Assembly (NCBI GenBank): GCA_951812525.1
Contig: OX638316.1
Location: 3,032,506-3,096,505 of the forward strand
From: an uncultured Poribacteria bacterium
Lineage (GTDB): Bacteria; Poribacteria; WGA-4E; WGA-3G
Reading direction: 5' to 3'
DNA length: 64,000 bases
Below the pieces are notes generated by a model. The model was given only the letters and a program-made list of their open reading frames with translations, ran no database searches and was not told where the DNA came from. A program made the position numbers and the translations under genes. Positions 17,718 to 25,757 of the stretch are shown in pieces (positions within the stretch are counted from its first letter, which is position 1; each line of letters starts with the position of its first letter).

Positions 17718-17815
17718 AATAAAAGAGACATTTTAAAACGCAAAACATAGACCCTTTCCTCCTTTAATGCGTCTGCTAACCTCTGTAACTGCTTTTCCAG
17801 TATCGCTGAATTCAT
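17714..17815 (-). CDS. Possible 33-residue small protein
   Basis: Minus-strand frame MNSAILEKQLQRLADALKEE and 13 more residues, ending at TAA. A strong GGAGG lies seven bases upstream of the ATG. The first 20 residues would form an amphipathic helix. It overlaps the 3' end of the membrane protein gene by 4 bases. It may be a real small protein or the remains of a longer gene. No homology is recognised. Confidence 0.3.
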   Translation of the reverse strand: MNSAILEKQLQRLADALKEERVYVLRFKMSLLF

Positions 17816-17955
17816 AGATTGCTACCTCCGTTATTTTGTGGTTGTTGGTTGCCTACCCTTTAGACGTTTGCCAACTGCGTTTGTTCGGGTAGCAAAGCAA
17901 AAAAATCACGCTTTTTTTGCCTGTGTTTCGCATTGAATTTCGGCTGTTTTTCATT

Positions 17956-18040
17956 CTATACTTTGCCACGCATTTCAGACAATTGAGCAACAGAATCCTG
18001 ACCTTTGGTAAATATACGAAGCCTCACCTGCACCCGTTAA
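17956..18040 (-). pseudogene. 3'-end remnant of the gene family at 19025-19384
   Basis: Minus-strand translation gives LRIFTKGQDSVAQLSEMRGKV then TAG, matching LRKFTKGQDDSVASIP at the end of the 19025-19384 protein. A stop codon in frame lies just upstream of the match, so only the 3' tail is present. Together with the intact copy it forms imperfect direct repeats (17971-18023 and 19022-19078) around the nuclease gene. The rest of the 386-base gap before the nuclease holds only the small ORF at 17714 and a TATACT box at 18090. Confidence 0.55.
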
Positions 18041-18103
18041 CGATACGAACTTATCGTAGTGAAAGGCGTGGCATAATTTCAGACAATATGCTATACTATA
18101 TTT

Positions 18104-19018
18104 GTGAGAAACGAGAATGTAAGACAACCCACATTCGAGACAACGAATTTACCACATCAGCGATTTGATATAGTTGCCAAAGATGTCATTGACACCTTTC
18201 CAGAAGATATGCTTGGGTTTCTCATGGAGGGGTGGGATATTCAGTTTCTGGAACATCTCGATAGTGAATTGACGACCGTTGAAACCCGACAGATGGATAG
18301 CCTCATAAAAGTGTTGCTTGATGGTGAAGAGGTCTTGGTGCATTGTGAGTTCCAAACGACTGACAGCACGCATGCGGACATGGTACAACGCACCGTTGAC
18401 TATCTCGGTCGATGTTATGGACGTTATGGGCTGCCAATCTTTTCACACGTCATCTACCTACGTCCGAATGCGGGTAGAAACGATCCGGGTAGTTATGTTC
18501 AAGATGTCACTGGGCATCGTCTCATCGTTGAGTATAAGGTGATTCGTCTCATCGAAGTTGACGGGCAATCGGTGCTTGAAGCACAACAGCCGGGTCTGCT
18601 GCCGTTTTGCCCCTTGATGAAGCCACCTGCTGGCATTGACGCATTGACGTGGCTGAATCAATGTGTCGAAACAACCAAATCACTATCTCTTGACGCGCCT
18701 ATCCGCAATAACTTACTCTTAGACTTATGGGTGATGGGCGGGTTGGTACATGACTCAGATGCCATTGCGCATCTTTTTCCGGAGGACATTATGCAAGAAT
18801 CATCGGTTTATCAAGACATTATTGCCAAAGGCGTTCAATTAGGAACTAAAACGACAGTGATAGAGGACATTCTCCAGATCCTTGAGATTCGTTTTCAAGC
18901 GACAGAGAGTTCTATACAGTCTGCACTCAAAGCCATTGATGACACACAACGTCTCAAAGCACTGCTCCGTGAAGCCGTAGAGACAGAAACCCTTGCCACC
19001 TTCATCGATAAGTTGTAA
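18104..19018 (+). CDS. Rpn family recombination-promoting nuclease/putative transposase
   Basis: 304 residues. PD-(D/E)XK-fold nuclease related to RpnA-E and the transposase_31 group. The catalytic pattern is visible as D in RQMDSLIKV (about residue 65) and E-x-Q in VLVHCEFQT (about residue 80). The C-terminal helical part with LQILEIRFQ and ALKAIDDTQRLKALLREA is typical of cyanobacterial and planctomycete-type members. The start is GTG at 18104, the first in-frame start. Rpn proteins promote RecA-independent recombination in E. coli; a mobile or defence role is also proposed. The gene is flanked by direct repeats. See findings. Confidence 0.82.
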   Translation: MRNENVRQPTFETTNLPHQRFDIVAKDVIDTFPEDMLGFLMEGWDIQFLEHLDSELTTVETRQMDSLIKVLLDGEEVLVHCEFQTTDSTHADMVQRTVDYLGRCYGRYGLPIFSHVIYLRPNAGRNDPGSYVQDVTGHRLIVEYKVIRLIEVDGQSVLEAQQPGLLPFCPLMKPPAGIDALTWLNQCVETTKSLSLDAPIRNNLLLDLWVMGGLVHDSDAIAHLFPEDIMQESSVYQDIIAKGVQLGTKTTVIEDILQILEIRFQATESSIQSALKAIDDTQRLKALLREAVETETLATFIDKL

Positions 19019-19024
19019 GCACAT

Positions 19025-19384
19025 TCAGGGAATTGAGGCAACAGAATCGTCCTGACCCTTTGTAAATTTGCGAAGCATCAAAACGTGTTCAGTTCTTTCT
19101 CTGACCACCAGCTCCCCAGTTTCTATCTTTTGCTGATACGTCGTTTGTAAATCTTTTGCGAACTCTTGACGGCTTTTGTACTCGCCAATATGCAGGAACA
19201 GCGAAAATGGAAGCAACTCTACATTCACAACACCAACTTCGTCGTCTGTGATAAAATTTTCTTCTGCAACAGACGCTATTTCAAGGGCGTTTAACAAGGC
19301 ACAAGGATACTTGAAAAATGATGCGAGTTTTCTCTGCATATTATTTGCTCGGGAATAGCCACTTTTCAAGTTTAACTGATTCAC
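19025..19384 (-). CDS. Hypothetical protein, family duplicated around the nuclease
   Basis: Up to 119 residues from a GTG at 19384; the ATG at residue 16 (MQRKLASFFKYP) is the alternative start and I cannot decide between them, as neither has a good ribosome site. The sequence is hydrophilic with a conserved-looking centre (DDEVGVVNVELLPFSLFLHI) and no recognised domain. The last residues match the remnant at 17956-18040, showing that the family exists in at least two pieces here. It ends 7 bases from the stop of the convergent nuclease gene. Confidence 0.45.
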   Translation of the reverse strand: MNQLNLKSGYSRANNMQRKLASFFKYPCALLNALEIASVAEENFITDDEVGVVNVELLPFSLFLHIGEYKSRQEFAKDLQTTYQQKIETGELVVRERTEHVLMLRKFTKGQDDSVASIP

Positions 19385-19480
19385 CTACATGTAGAGTTAT
19401 CCTACTTCTTAAAAAATTTAATCTCCTACCAAAATCGGACAACTTATAAGTCCAAAACTCCTAATTGCAAATTAAAAATA

Positions 19481-19510
19481 TTGACAATCTCCTCGAAGTT
19501 AGCATATCAT
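19481..19510 (+). promoter_or_regulatory. Promoter for the PhyH cluster
   Basis: Perfect TTGACA at 19481-19486 and TATCAT at 19505-19510, spacer 18, about 48 bases before the ATG at 19558. It would transcribe the three PhyH genes that follow. Confidence 0.55.
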
Positions 19511-19557
19511 ATCAATAAGCGTTGACCCTTTGGTATCGTCCGAAAGGAGACCTGAAA

Positions 19558-20361
19558 ATGGCGAAAGCCCTCTCACTCGTTGCTTACGATGATTTAGAGA
19601 GCCAAGTTGAAGCACTTGAAAGGGATGGCTATGTCTATTTCCCCAGTGTGCTTGATGCCGATGAGATCGCTGAATTGCGTGCAACCATGGATCGATTACC
19701 GGCAATCCCAGAGTCTCATGATCGGGACGAAACACCTCAAAATGGCGACGCATTCCTCCACAAGCTCATCAGCAACTCATTTAATCGCGATCCACTGTAT
19801 CTCCAATACCTTGACAAATCACCCGTTATTGAGGTCGTCGAGGCGGCGCATGGCGAAGATTGTCATTGCATCGGTATGCATGGGTGGCTGACAGGGCCGG
19901 GACGTCCGGATCAGGGGTTACACACGGATTGGCTACCAATCAGTCTCCCAGCAGACATTCGTTCCGATCCCCGCGTCAAAATCCCAATCTTCATCACCAC
20001 TGCGCATTACTATCTCAATGATATGTATGAGGAATTAGGACCGACGAAGTTTGTTCCGGGCAGCCATCTCTCTGGTGGCTCCCCAAACGGAGCAACCGAG
20101 TGGAATAACCGCGGCGAAGAGAGTATCTTGTGCAATGCGGGCGACGTAGTGCTCTTTCGTAGTGAAGTCTGGCATCGTGGTACTGCTAATACGAGCAATG
20201 AAGTCCGTTACCTCATGCAGGTGCACTATGCCATGCGGATGATTACGCAGAAATACCCACCCTACCTGAATAAGTTTCAGTTTGATGAATCGATACTCGC
20301 TCAAGCCAACCCTCGACAGAGACGGCTTCTCGGCGACCATCGACCAAGTAATTATGATTGA
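19558..20361 (+). CDS. PhyH family dioxygenase, tandem copy 1
   Basis: 267 residues. Fe(II)/2-oxoglutarate oxygenase family. The Fe ligands HTD are in QGLHTDWLP (about residue 121), the distal His in SEVWHRGTANTS, and an Arg in EVRYLMQVHY fits the 2-oxoglutarate contact. Start chosen at 19558 with AAGGAGA upstream; the longer frame lacks a site. The next gene is a near-identical copy, and even the ribosome-site region (aaaggagacc-gaaaatg) is duplicated. The substrate is unknown; bacterial PhyH enzymes hydroxylate lipids, amino acids and secondary metabolites. Confidence 0.88.
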   Translation: MAKALSLVAYDDLESQVEALERDGYVYFPSVLDADEIAELRATMDRLPAIPESHDRDETPQNGDAFLHKLISNSFNRDPLYLQYLDKSPVIEVVEAAHGEDCHCIGMHGWLTGPGRPDQGLHTDWLPISLPADIRSDPRVKIPIFITTAHYYLNDMYEELGPTKFVPGSHLSGGSPNGATEWNNRGEESILCNAGDVVLFRSEVWHRGTANTSNEVRYLMQVHYAMRMITQKYPPYLNKFQFDESILAQANPRQRRLLGDHRPSNYD

Positions 20362-20468
20362 GGGCGGCATGTAATTTAAAATGCGTCCTTATTCAGCGGA
20401 TCTGTTCGTTAGGGTCCGGTGCCCGAACGAATACACTCGTCCCAACATTTCCCAAAGGAGACCCGAAA

Positions 20469-21272
20469 ATGGCGAAAGCCCTCTCACTCGTTGCTTACGA
20501 TGATTTAGAAAGCCAAGTTGAAGCACTTGAAAGGGATGGCTATGTCTATTTCCCGAACGTGCTTAATGCTGAGGAAGTCGCCGAATTACGAGCCACTATG
20601 GATCGGTTAGAGACGATTCCTGAGTGTTTGGATCGGCATCAAACGCCTGAAAATGGTGATACATTCCTCAATAAAATTATCAACAACTCGTTTAATAGAG
20701 ACTCCCTATATCTCCAATTCCTTGACAAATCACCGATTATTGAAGTCGCTGAAGCGACGCATGGTGAAGATTGTCATTGCATCGGTATGCAATCCTGGGT
20801 CACAGGTCCGGGACGTCCGGATCAGGGATTACACACGGATTGGCTGCCAATCGGTCTCCCGGCAGACGTTCGTTCCGATCCACGCGTTCAAGTCCCAATC
20901 TTCATTACCACCGCCCATTACTATCTCAATGATATGTACGAAGAATTGGGACCGACGAAGTTTGTTCCGGGCAGTCATTACTCTGGGTGTTCCCCAAACG
21001 GAGCAACAGAATGGAATAACCGCGGCGAAGAGAGTATCTTGTGCAATGCCGGCGACGTGGTGCTCTTCCGTAGTGAAGTTTGGCATCGTGGCACTGCTAA
21101 TACGAGTGACGAAACCCGTTACCTGTTACAGGTGCACTATGCCATGCGGATGATTACGCAGAAATACCCACCTTATCTGAATAAGTTTCAGTTTGATGAA
21201 TCAATTCTCGCCCAAGCGAACCCACAACAGAGACGGCTTCTCGGCGATCATCGACCGAGTAATTATGATTGA
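20469..21272 (+). CDS. PhyH family dioxygenase, tandem copy 2
   Basis: 267 residues, the same length as the preceding gene and very similar throughout; the first 28 residues are identical (MAKALSLVAYDDLESQVEAL onward). HTD (QGLHTDWLP), distal His (SEVWHRGTANTS) and Arg are all kept, so both copies should be active. Differences cluster at residues 29-60 and 110-114 (SWVTG versus GWLTG), perhaps near the substrate pocket. The start at 20469 has AAAGGAGACC upstream. 107 bases separate it from copy 1. Confidence 0.88.
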   Translation: MAKALSLVAYDDLESQVEALERDGYVYFPNVLNAEEVAELRATMDRLETIPECLDRHQTPENGDTFLNKIINNSFNRDSLYLQFLDKSPIIEVAEATHGEDCHCIGMQSWVTGPGRPDQGLHTDWLPIGLPADVRSDPRVQVPIFITTAHYYLNDMYEELGPTKFVPGSHYSGCSPNGATEWNNRGEESILCNAGDVVLFRSEVWHRGTANTSDETRYLLQVHYAMRMITQKYPPYLNKFQFDESILAQANPQQRRLLGDHRPSNYD

Positions 21273-21302
21273 GGCGTACATATTCCAATTACCTGAGATG
21301 CC

Positions 21303-22112
21303 ATGAATACACAACTTACGAGCGATCAGATTGAATTTTATCGTGAAAATGGGTTTCTGATTATTGACGATTTCCTAAAAGGTTCTGAGTTGTCATTGTG
21401 GCAGGGTGCTGTTGACGAGGCTATCGCACTACATGTGAGTCGTGATGATACCTATCACAATCAGAAGGGAGAAGACGGTTACTACAAGAACGTCTTCGTT
21501 CAATGCGTCAATTTATGGAAGACAAGCGAGAAGATTAAAGCGTTGATTCTCGCTCCTGAACTGGGTAAGTTAGCGGCAGATCTCTCTGGCACTTCGGGCG
21601 TGCGGTTGTATCACGACCACGCCATGGTTAAGCAACCGTGGGCAAACCCGACGAACTTCCATGTTGATAATCCGTATGACCCGTTTTATTCACATCAAGC
21701 AATCATGTTCTGGATAGCACTTGATGATGCAACAGTTCAGAACGGCTGTCTGTATTTTCTCCCCGGCACGCATAAGACGAGTGGCTTTGAGGTCGGTGGC
21801 AGTCTCGGAGAGGCAGGTGTTGGCGAACTGTTCCGCGTATATCCACAATGGGCGGAGATTGAACCCTACGCCGCTGAGATGAAGGCGGGAGCCGGTGTAT
21901 TCATCAGTGGGATGGTCGCGCATGCGGCGGGACCCAATATGACGACGCACCCCCGCCGTGCGTTTGCCATGCTCTTTATGCCGGAGGATGCTACATTCAA
22001 CGGGAAAAAAAGCGCACTCCCCGATGAAGTGGTTGCGAAGTTGCAGGTCGGCGACGTGTTGGCGGATGATGCGCATCTACCACTGGTTTTCTCATATCGA
22101 GAGGGTAATTAA
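21303..22112 (+). CDS. PhyH family dioxygenase
   Basis: 269 residues, a distant relative of the two upstream genes. Fe ligands HVD in NFHVDNPYDP, distal His in MVAHAAGPNMT and Arg in HPRRAFAML fit the family. The N-terminus LTSDQIEFYRENGFLIIDDF is typical for PhyH. It starts 31 bases after copy 2 and is likely in the same transcript, which ends at the hairpin at 22351-22385. A bacterial operon with three PhyH genes suggests successive oxidations of one compound, but this is inference. Confidence 0.87.
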   Translation: MNTQLTSDQIEFYRENGFLIIDDFLKGSELSLWQGAVDEAIALHVSRDDTYHNQKGEDGYYKNVFVQCVNLWKTSEKIKALILAPELGKLAADLSGTSGVRLYHDHAMVKQPWANPTNFHVDNPYDPFYSHQAIMFWIALDDATVQNGCLYFLPGTHKTSGFEVGGSLGEAGVGELFRVYPQWAEIEPYAAEMKAGAGVFISGMVAHAAGPNMTTHPRRAFAMLFMPEDATFNGKKSALPDEVVAKLQVGDVLADDAHLPLVFSYREGN

Positions 22113-22117
22113 TTAGT

Positions 22118-22168
22118 GATGGTTCGTTATTCACGACGTTTTTGTACCGCAAACTGTCAGTTTGCGGG
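22118..22168. repeat. 51-bp dispersed repeat, copy 2
   Basis: Starts gatggttcgttattcacgac and matches 16130-16180. The surrounding 22110-22325 region may be a longer element: its left end ttaattagtgatggttc resembles, in reverse complement, its right end tgaaccattctcaattaag. A smaller hairpin, ccacgatctaacagattgtgg, lies near 22210. This fills most of the 302-base gap before the membrane protein gene. Confidence 0.7.
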
Positions 22169-22350
22169 AAAGCGTTCGCTACAATATAATGGATCTTGTT
22201 CTGTAAAAACCACGATCTAACAGATTGTGGTGCAAAGGAGGTTGAATCGTTTGCTTATTAGGAACCGAAGTGTTGATTGCTCCGCTTTGCAGTTGCGATG
22301 ATTTATGAACCATTCTCAATTAAGCACCTAAACTTGAATTTGACTGCTGC

Positions 22351-22385
22351 AAATCAGCCTTTTCAATCGGGGCTGTTTTTATTTG
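22351..22385 (+). terminator. Intrinsic terminator after the PhyH operon
   Basis: CAGCC at 22355-22359 pairs with GGCTG at 22371-22375, followed directly by TTTTTATTT. It lies 243 bases after the third PhyH stop and just upstream of the membrane protein gene. Confidence 0.55.
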
Positions 22386-22414
22386 TGGGTCAGGATTTTT
22401 AAGATAGATCTGAA

Positions 22415-24337
22415 ATGCTGCACACGACCCCGACCGTATACCCATCAAAACCGTCCGCATCAGTCAGCTGGCGATCTATAGCAATTGGTCTTATTCTAAT
22501 CCCGATCAATTGTTATTGGATCACGTATATTGAACTGGTACAATATTCCGCACAGCCTACAATCGTCTCGCTTATTTTCACGGTTGTTTTCAATGTGCTT
22601 GTGTTGATTGGATTCAACCAAGTATTCAAGCGATTCTTGCCCCGGATCGCGCTATCTCAAGGTGAACTCCTTGTCATCTACGTCATGTTATCCGTCGCCT
22701 CAGCCACTGCGGGACACAGCATGATGGAGATTTTGGTTTCCACATTGGGGCACGCTTTCTGGTTCGCAACGCCAGAGAACGATTGGAAAGACCTGTTTTG
22801 GCGGTATATTCCGGAATGGCTTGTGGTAGCGGACAAGAGTGTCCTTTCGGGCTACTACGAGGGAGATTCTACGCTTCACACAAAGCAGCATCTGTTGGGC
22901 TGGCTGACGCCTGTGCTAAATTGGTTCGCCTTTCTCTTTGTGATGTTGTTTGTTATGGTTTGCATCACCGTCATCGTACGGAGACCGTGGACGGAAGATG
23001 AGAAACTGGCGTACCCGATTATCCAACTTCCGGCTCGGATGACCAGCGACGGTTTTTTTACGAATCGGCTGATGTGGATCGCTTTCGGGTTTGTAGCAGC
23101 TTTCGACATCGTTAACGGTCTCCACCACGTTTTTCCTGCCATACCTTCCGTATACGAGAAAGCATACCGTTTCAGATTCACAGAGAAACCTTTTTCAGCG
23201 ATGGGTTGGCTGAGATTGGGAATTTACCCCTTTGTTTTAGGTATTGGATTTCTAATTCCGTTGGATCTGTTGTTTTCGAGTTGGTTTTTCTTTTGGGTGT
23301 GGAAGGGGCAACAGATCATGGGAAGTGTTGTGGGTTTAGAAGGAACCGGTTATCCTTACGTCAACTATCAGGGATTTGGCGCATACATGGGCATCTTTCT
23401 GATTGCCGTTTGGAGGAGCCGAAAACACCTTCAGAATATATTGGGAGCGAGAGTCAGATCAACGTCCACGCGTGATGAACCGATGTCGCCCTTGATCCTT
23501 GTGCTCGCACTTGTTTCTGGTGTTGCGTTTCTGACTGTTTTTTGTTTGAGAGCGGGTATGTCGCTCTGGGCGATTCTTGTCTTCTTCGGACTGTATTTTG
23601 CCTTTTCAACGGCGGTTTCTCGGATGCGAGCCGAACTCGGATCGCCAATGCACGACTTGCACTATACGGGACCCGAACGGGTCATGGTTGCCGCTTTAGG
23701 CACCCGTAAGTTAGGACCGAATAATCTTTCGATGTTCTCTTTTTTCTGGTTTTTTACGCGCACTTTCGATTCGCATCCGATGCCCCACCAACTTGAAGGC
23801 TTCAAACTTGCCTCGACATCGGGAATTCGGAGTCGTTTCATGCTGATTGCGATCCTTGCTGCGCTATTTGTTGGCATTCTCTCACAATTTTGGGCACTTA
23901 TATCCGTCCCTTACCGGCTCGGTGCTGTACACGAGATGTCTCGTGTGCCAATCATATACGGGTCTGAACCGTGGACGCAACTGCAGAAATGGTTAACAAA
24001 TCCGCTTGCGCCAGACTATTGGGCGTTAGGATTTACCGGCATAGGCTTACTGTTCGCGCTTTTCCTTATGTTGATGCGAATGAAGTTTTTCTGGTTCCCA
24101 TTTCATCCGGCAGCGTATGCCACTGTGTGTGGGAGTTGGGCAGTCAATTACATCTGGTTTAGTCTGGGGATCGTGTGGGTACTGAAATTGGTGCTCCTGA
24201 AATATGGCGGGAGAAATGCCCATCGAAAGGCGATGCCGTTTTTCTTGGGGTTGATATTGGGGCAATTTACCGTCGGGAGTCTATGGACCATATTGGGTAT
24301 GGTGTTTAATATACCGACTTATGGAATTTGGCCGTAA
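22415..24337 (+). CDS. Large polytopic membrane protein (DUF6785/DUF6784-like), paralog
   Basis: 640 residues with at least twelve hydrophobic segments, paralogous to 9963-11951. Shared landmarks: LSQGELLVIYVMLSVA, ATPENDWKDLFWRYIPEW, VLSGYYEGDST, WTEDEKLAYPIIQLP after a membrane segment, a short GSPMHDLHYTGP-type loop, and near the end KYGGRNAHRKAMPFFLGLIL. It is followed by an enolase-superfamily gene, as its paralog is followed by a GH32-like gene, so both may import substrates for their neighbours. This is inference: no transporter of this type is characterised to my knowledge. Confidence 0.7.
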   Translation: MLHTTPTVYPSKPSASVSWRSIAIGLILIPINCYWITYIELVQYSAQPTIVSLIFTVVFNVLVLIGFNQVFKRFLPRIALSQGELLVIYVMLSVASATAGHSMMEILVSTLGHAFWFATPENDWKDLFWRYIPEWLVVADKSVLSGYYEGDSTLHTKQHLLGWLTPVLNWFAFLFVMLFVMVCITVIVRRPWTEDEKLAYPIIQLPARMTSDGFFTNRLMWIAFGFVAAFDIVNGLHHVFPAIPSVYEKAYRFRFTEKPFSAMGWLRLGIYPFVLGIGFLIPLDLLFSSWFFFWVWKGQQIMGSVVGLEGTGYPYVNYQGFGAYMGIFLIAVWRSRKHLQNILGARVRSTSTRDEPMSPLILVLALVSGVAFLTVFCLRAGMSLWAILVFFGLYFAFSTAVSRMRAELGSPMHDLHYTGPERVMVAALGTRKLGPNNLSMFSFFWFFTRTFDSHPMPHQLEGFKLASTSGIRSRFMLIAILAALFVGILSQFWALISVPYRLGAVHEMSRVPIIYGSEPWTQLQKWLTNPLAPDYWALGFTGIGLLFALFLMLMRMKFFWFPFHPAAYATVCGSWAVNYIWFSLGIVWVLKLVLLKYGGRNAHRKAMPFFLGLILGQFTVGSLWTILGMVFNIPTYGIWP

Positions 24338-24403
24338 GACCGGGTCAGATGAGTTGTGAAATATCTGTAGAACGGATTTTATCCGCGACACGCTTCAACG
24401 CAT

Positions 24404-24431
24404 GGTAGGCGCGGTTTCCTAACCGCGCCGG
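24404..24431. repeat. GGTAGGC palindrome, solo copy
   Basis: 28-bp palindrome ggtaggcgcggtttcctaac... ending cgccgg, with arms CGCGGTT/AACCGCG. Same family as the central parts of both MITE copies (5588, 27693) and as 29152-29179. Compensatory changes between copies (cacgg/ccgtg, cgcgg/ccgcg, cgagg/cctcg) keep the arms paired. Confidence 0.8.
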
Positions 24432-24481
24432 TCAAAATGTAATTCTAAAATCTACTATAATCTGAAGGAGATAAAAACAAA

Positions 24482-25609
24482 ATGAAAATTCATAAAATTC
24501 AGGCACTTCCACTTGCCTACCCAGAACCACACTACAAGGGTATCGAGCGTTACATCACACTCGCTCGTGTGGAGAGCGACGATGGTCTTGTGGGTTGGGG
24601 GGAGTGCATCTCACAGTTTCGGGAAGCAACGCTCGCAACAAAGATAATTATTGAACAGGGATTTGCACCGATGCTTATTGGTGAAGACGCTTTGGATGTG
24701 GAGCGACACTGGCAAAAAATGCTCGACCACATCTGGTGGTACGGTCCCGAAGGCATTGCTGCGTTCGCTGTCAGTGCTGTGGATATGGCGTTGTGGGACT
24801 TAAAAGGCAAGGCACTCGGTTTGCCTGTTTGCAAACTCCTTGGTGGTCAACTACACGACAAGATCGGTGCAATGGCTTCATTCATCTTCGATATGGAAGA
24901 CTTGGAGTGGACGCTCAACGAATTTCGGTGGTTGCGTGAACAAGGCTACCGCATTGTCAAAGGCGGTTGGGGGATGCGACCAGAGGCGTTGTTCGGCCAC
25001 GACCGCCAGCGTGACATTGAGATGATTCGTCGTATACGTGATGTCATCGGGGAGGAACTTGAGTTGGTGGTTGATACTCCTGGACACCATCGTATTTGGG
25101 ATGTCCCGACAGCCATTCAACGCTTCCGTGATCTCGAACCCTATCGGCTCAAATGGATTGAGCAACCTTTGCCACCCGATAACTTTGAAGCGTATGCCCA
25201 GCTCCGATCGGCAGTCATGACACCCATCGGAACAGGTGAGGATGAGTGGAATGTCGAGAGTTACAAACGGCTCATTCAATCCGGTGGGGTTGATATCGTA
25301 CAAATTGATCCCGGACGTTGCCACGGACTTACTGGCAGCCGACATGTCATCAAACTGATCGAGGCAGAAAGCCTTCAGTTCAGTGCTCATACCTGGAGTA
25401 GTGCCCTGAACACGGCTGCAAGTTTGCACATGTTGGCGACTTCAGCACATGCTGATTGTGCGGATTTCAAGCCCCATGAATCCCCGATGCAACATGAATT
25501 AGTTAGCGATCCATGGGTGCAAGAGGACGGTTATCTCGCTATACGCGATGTCCCAGGGCTTGGGGTTACGGTGCGAGAAGATATTGTGGAGAAATATCTG
25601 TTTGGATAG
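24482..25609 (+). CDS. Mandelate racemase/muconate lactonizing enzyme family protein
   Basis: 375 residues of the enolase superfamily. N-terminal capping domain with VGWGEC, followed by the barrel: VKGGWG (where many members have KxK), metal ligands D in LVVDTPGHH, E in KWIEQPLPP and E in IGTGEDEWN, and SAHTWSS as the His-bearing strand. The VKGGWG change alters one catalytic Lys relative to the MR subgroup, so a racemase reaction is less likely than acid-sugar dehydration. Starts at 24482 after AAGGAG. Likely role: dehydration of a sugar acid in the cytoplasm. Substrate not determined. Confidence 0.85.
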   Translation: MKIHKIQALPLAYPEPHYKGIERYITLARVESDDGLVGWGECISQFREATLATKIIIEQGFAPMLIGEDALDVERHWQKMLDHIWWYGPEGIAAFAVSAVDMALWDLKGKALGLPVCKLLGGQLHDKIGAMASFIFDMEDLEWTLNEFRWLREQGYRIVKGGWGMRPEALFGHDRQRDIEMIRRIRDVIGEELELVVDTPGHHRIWDVPTAIQRFRDLEPYRLKWIEQPLPPDNFEAYAQLRSAVMTPIGTGEDEWNVESYKRLIQSGGVDIVQIDPGRCHGLTGSRHVIKLIEAESLQFSAHTWSSALNTAASLHMLATSAHADCADFKPHESPMQHELVSDPWVQEDGYLAIRDVPGLGVTVREDIVEKYLFG

Positions 25610-25638
25610 AAAATTTGCCGCTTTCGAGCGACTATAGC

Positions 25639-25670
25639 GGTAGCACGGACGATAACGATCCCGTGCTACC
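25639..25670. repeat. Perfect 10-bp-arm hairpin between convergent genes
   Basis: GGTAGCACGG at 25639-25648 and CCGTGCTACC at 25661-25670 are perfect complements around a 12-base loop. No T-run follows on either strand. It lies between the enolase-family gene (plus) and the dehydrogenase gene (minus). Confidence 0.65.
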
Positions 25671-25757
25671 CTGCACACCGATTATCACGGCGCGGTGGCT
25701 TTTCCTGTAGTATCTATGCATCCTGTTGTATCTCAACGGACAATCTACTCAACTCCA

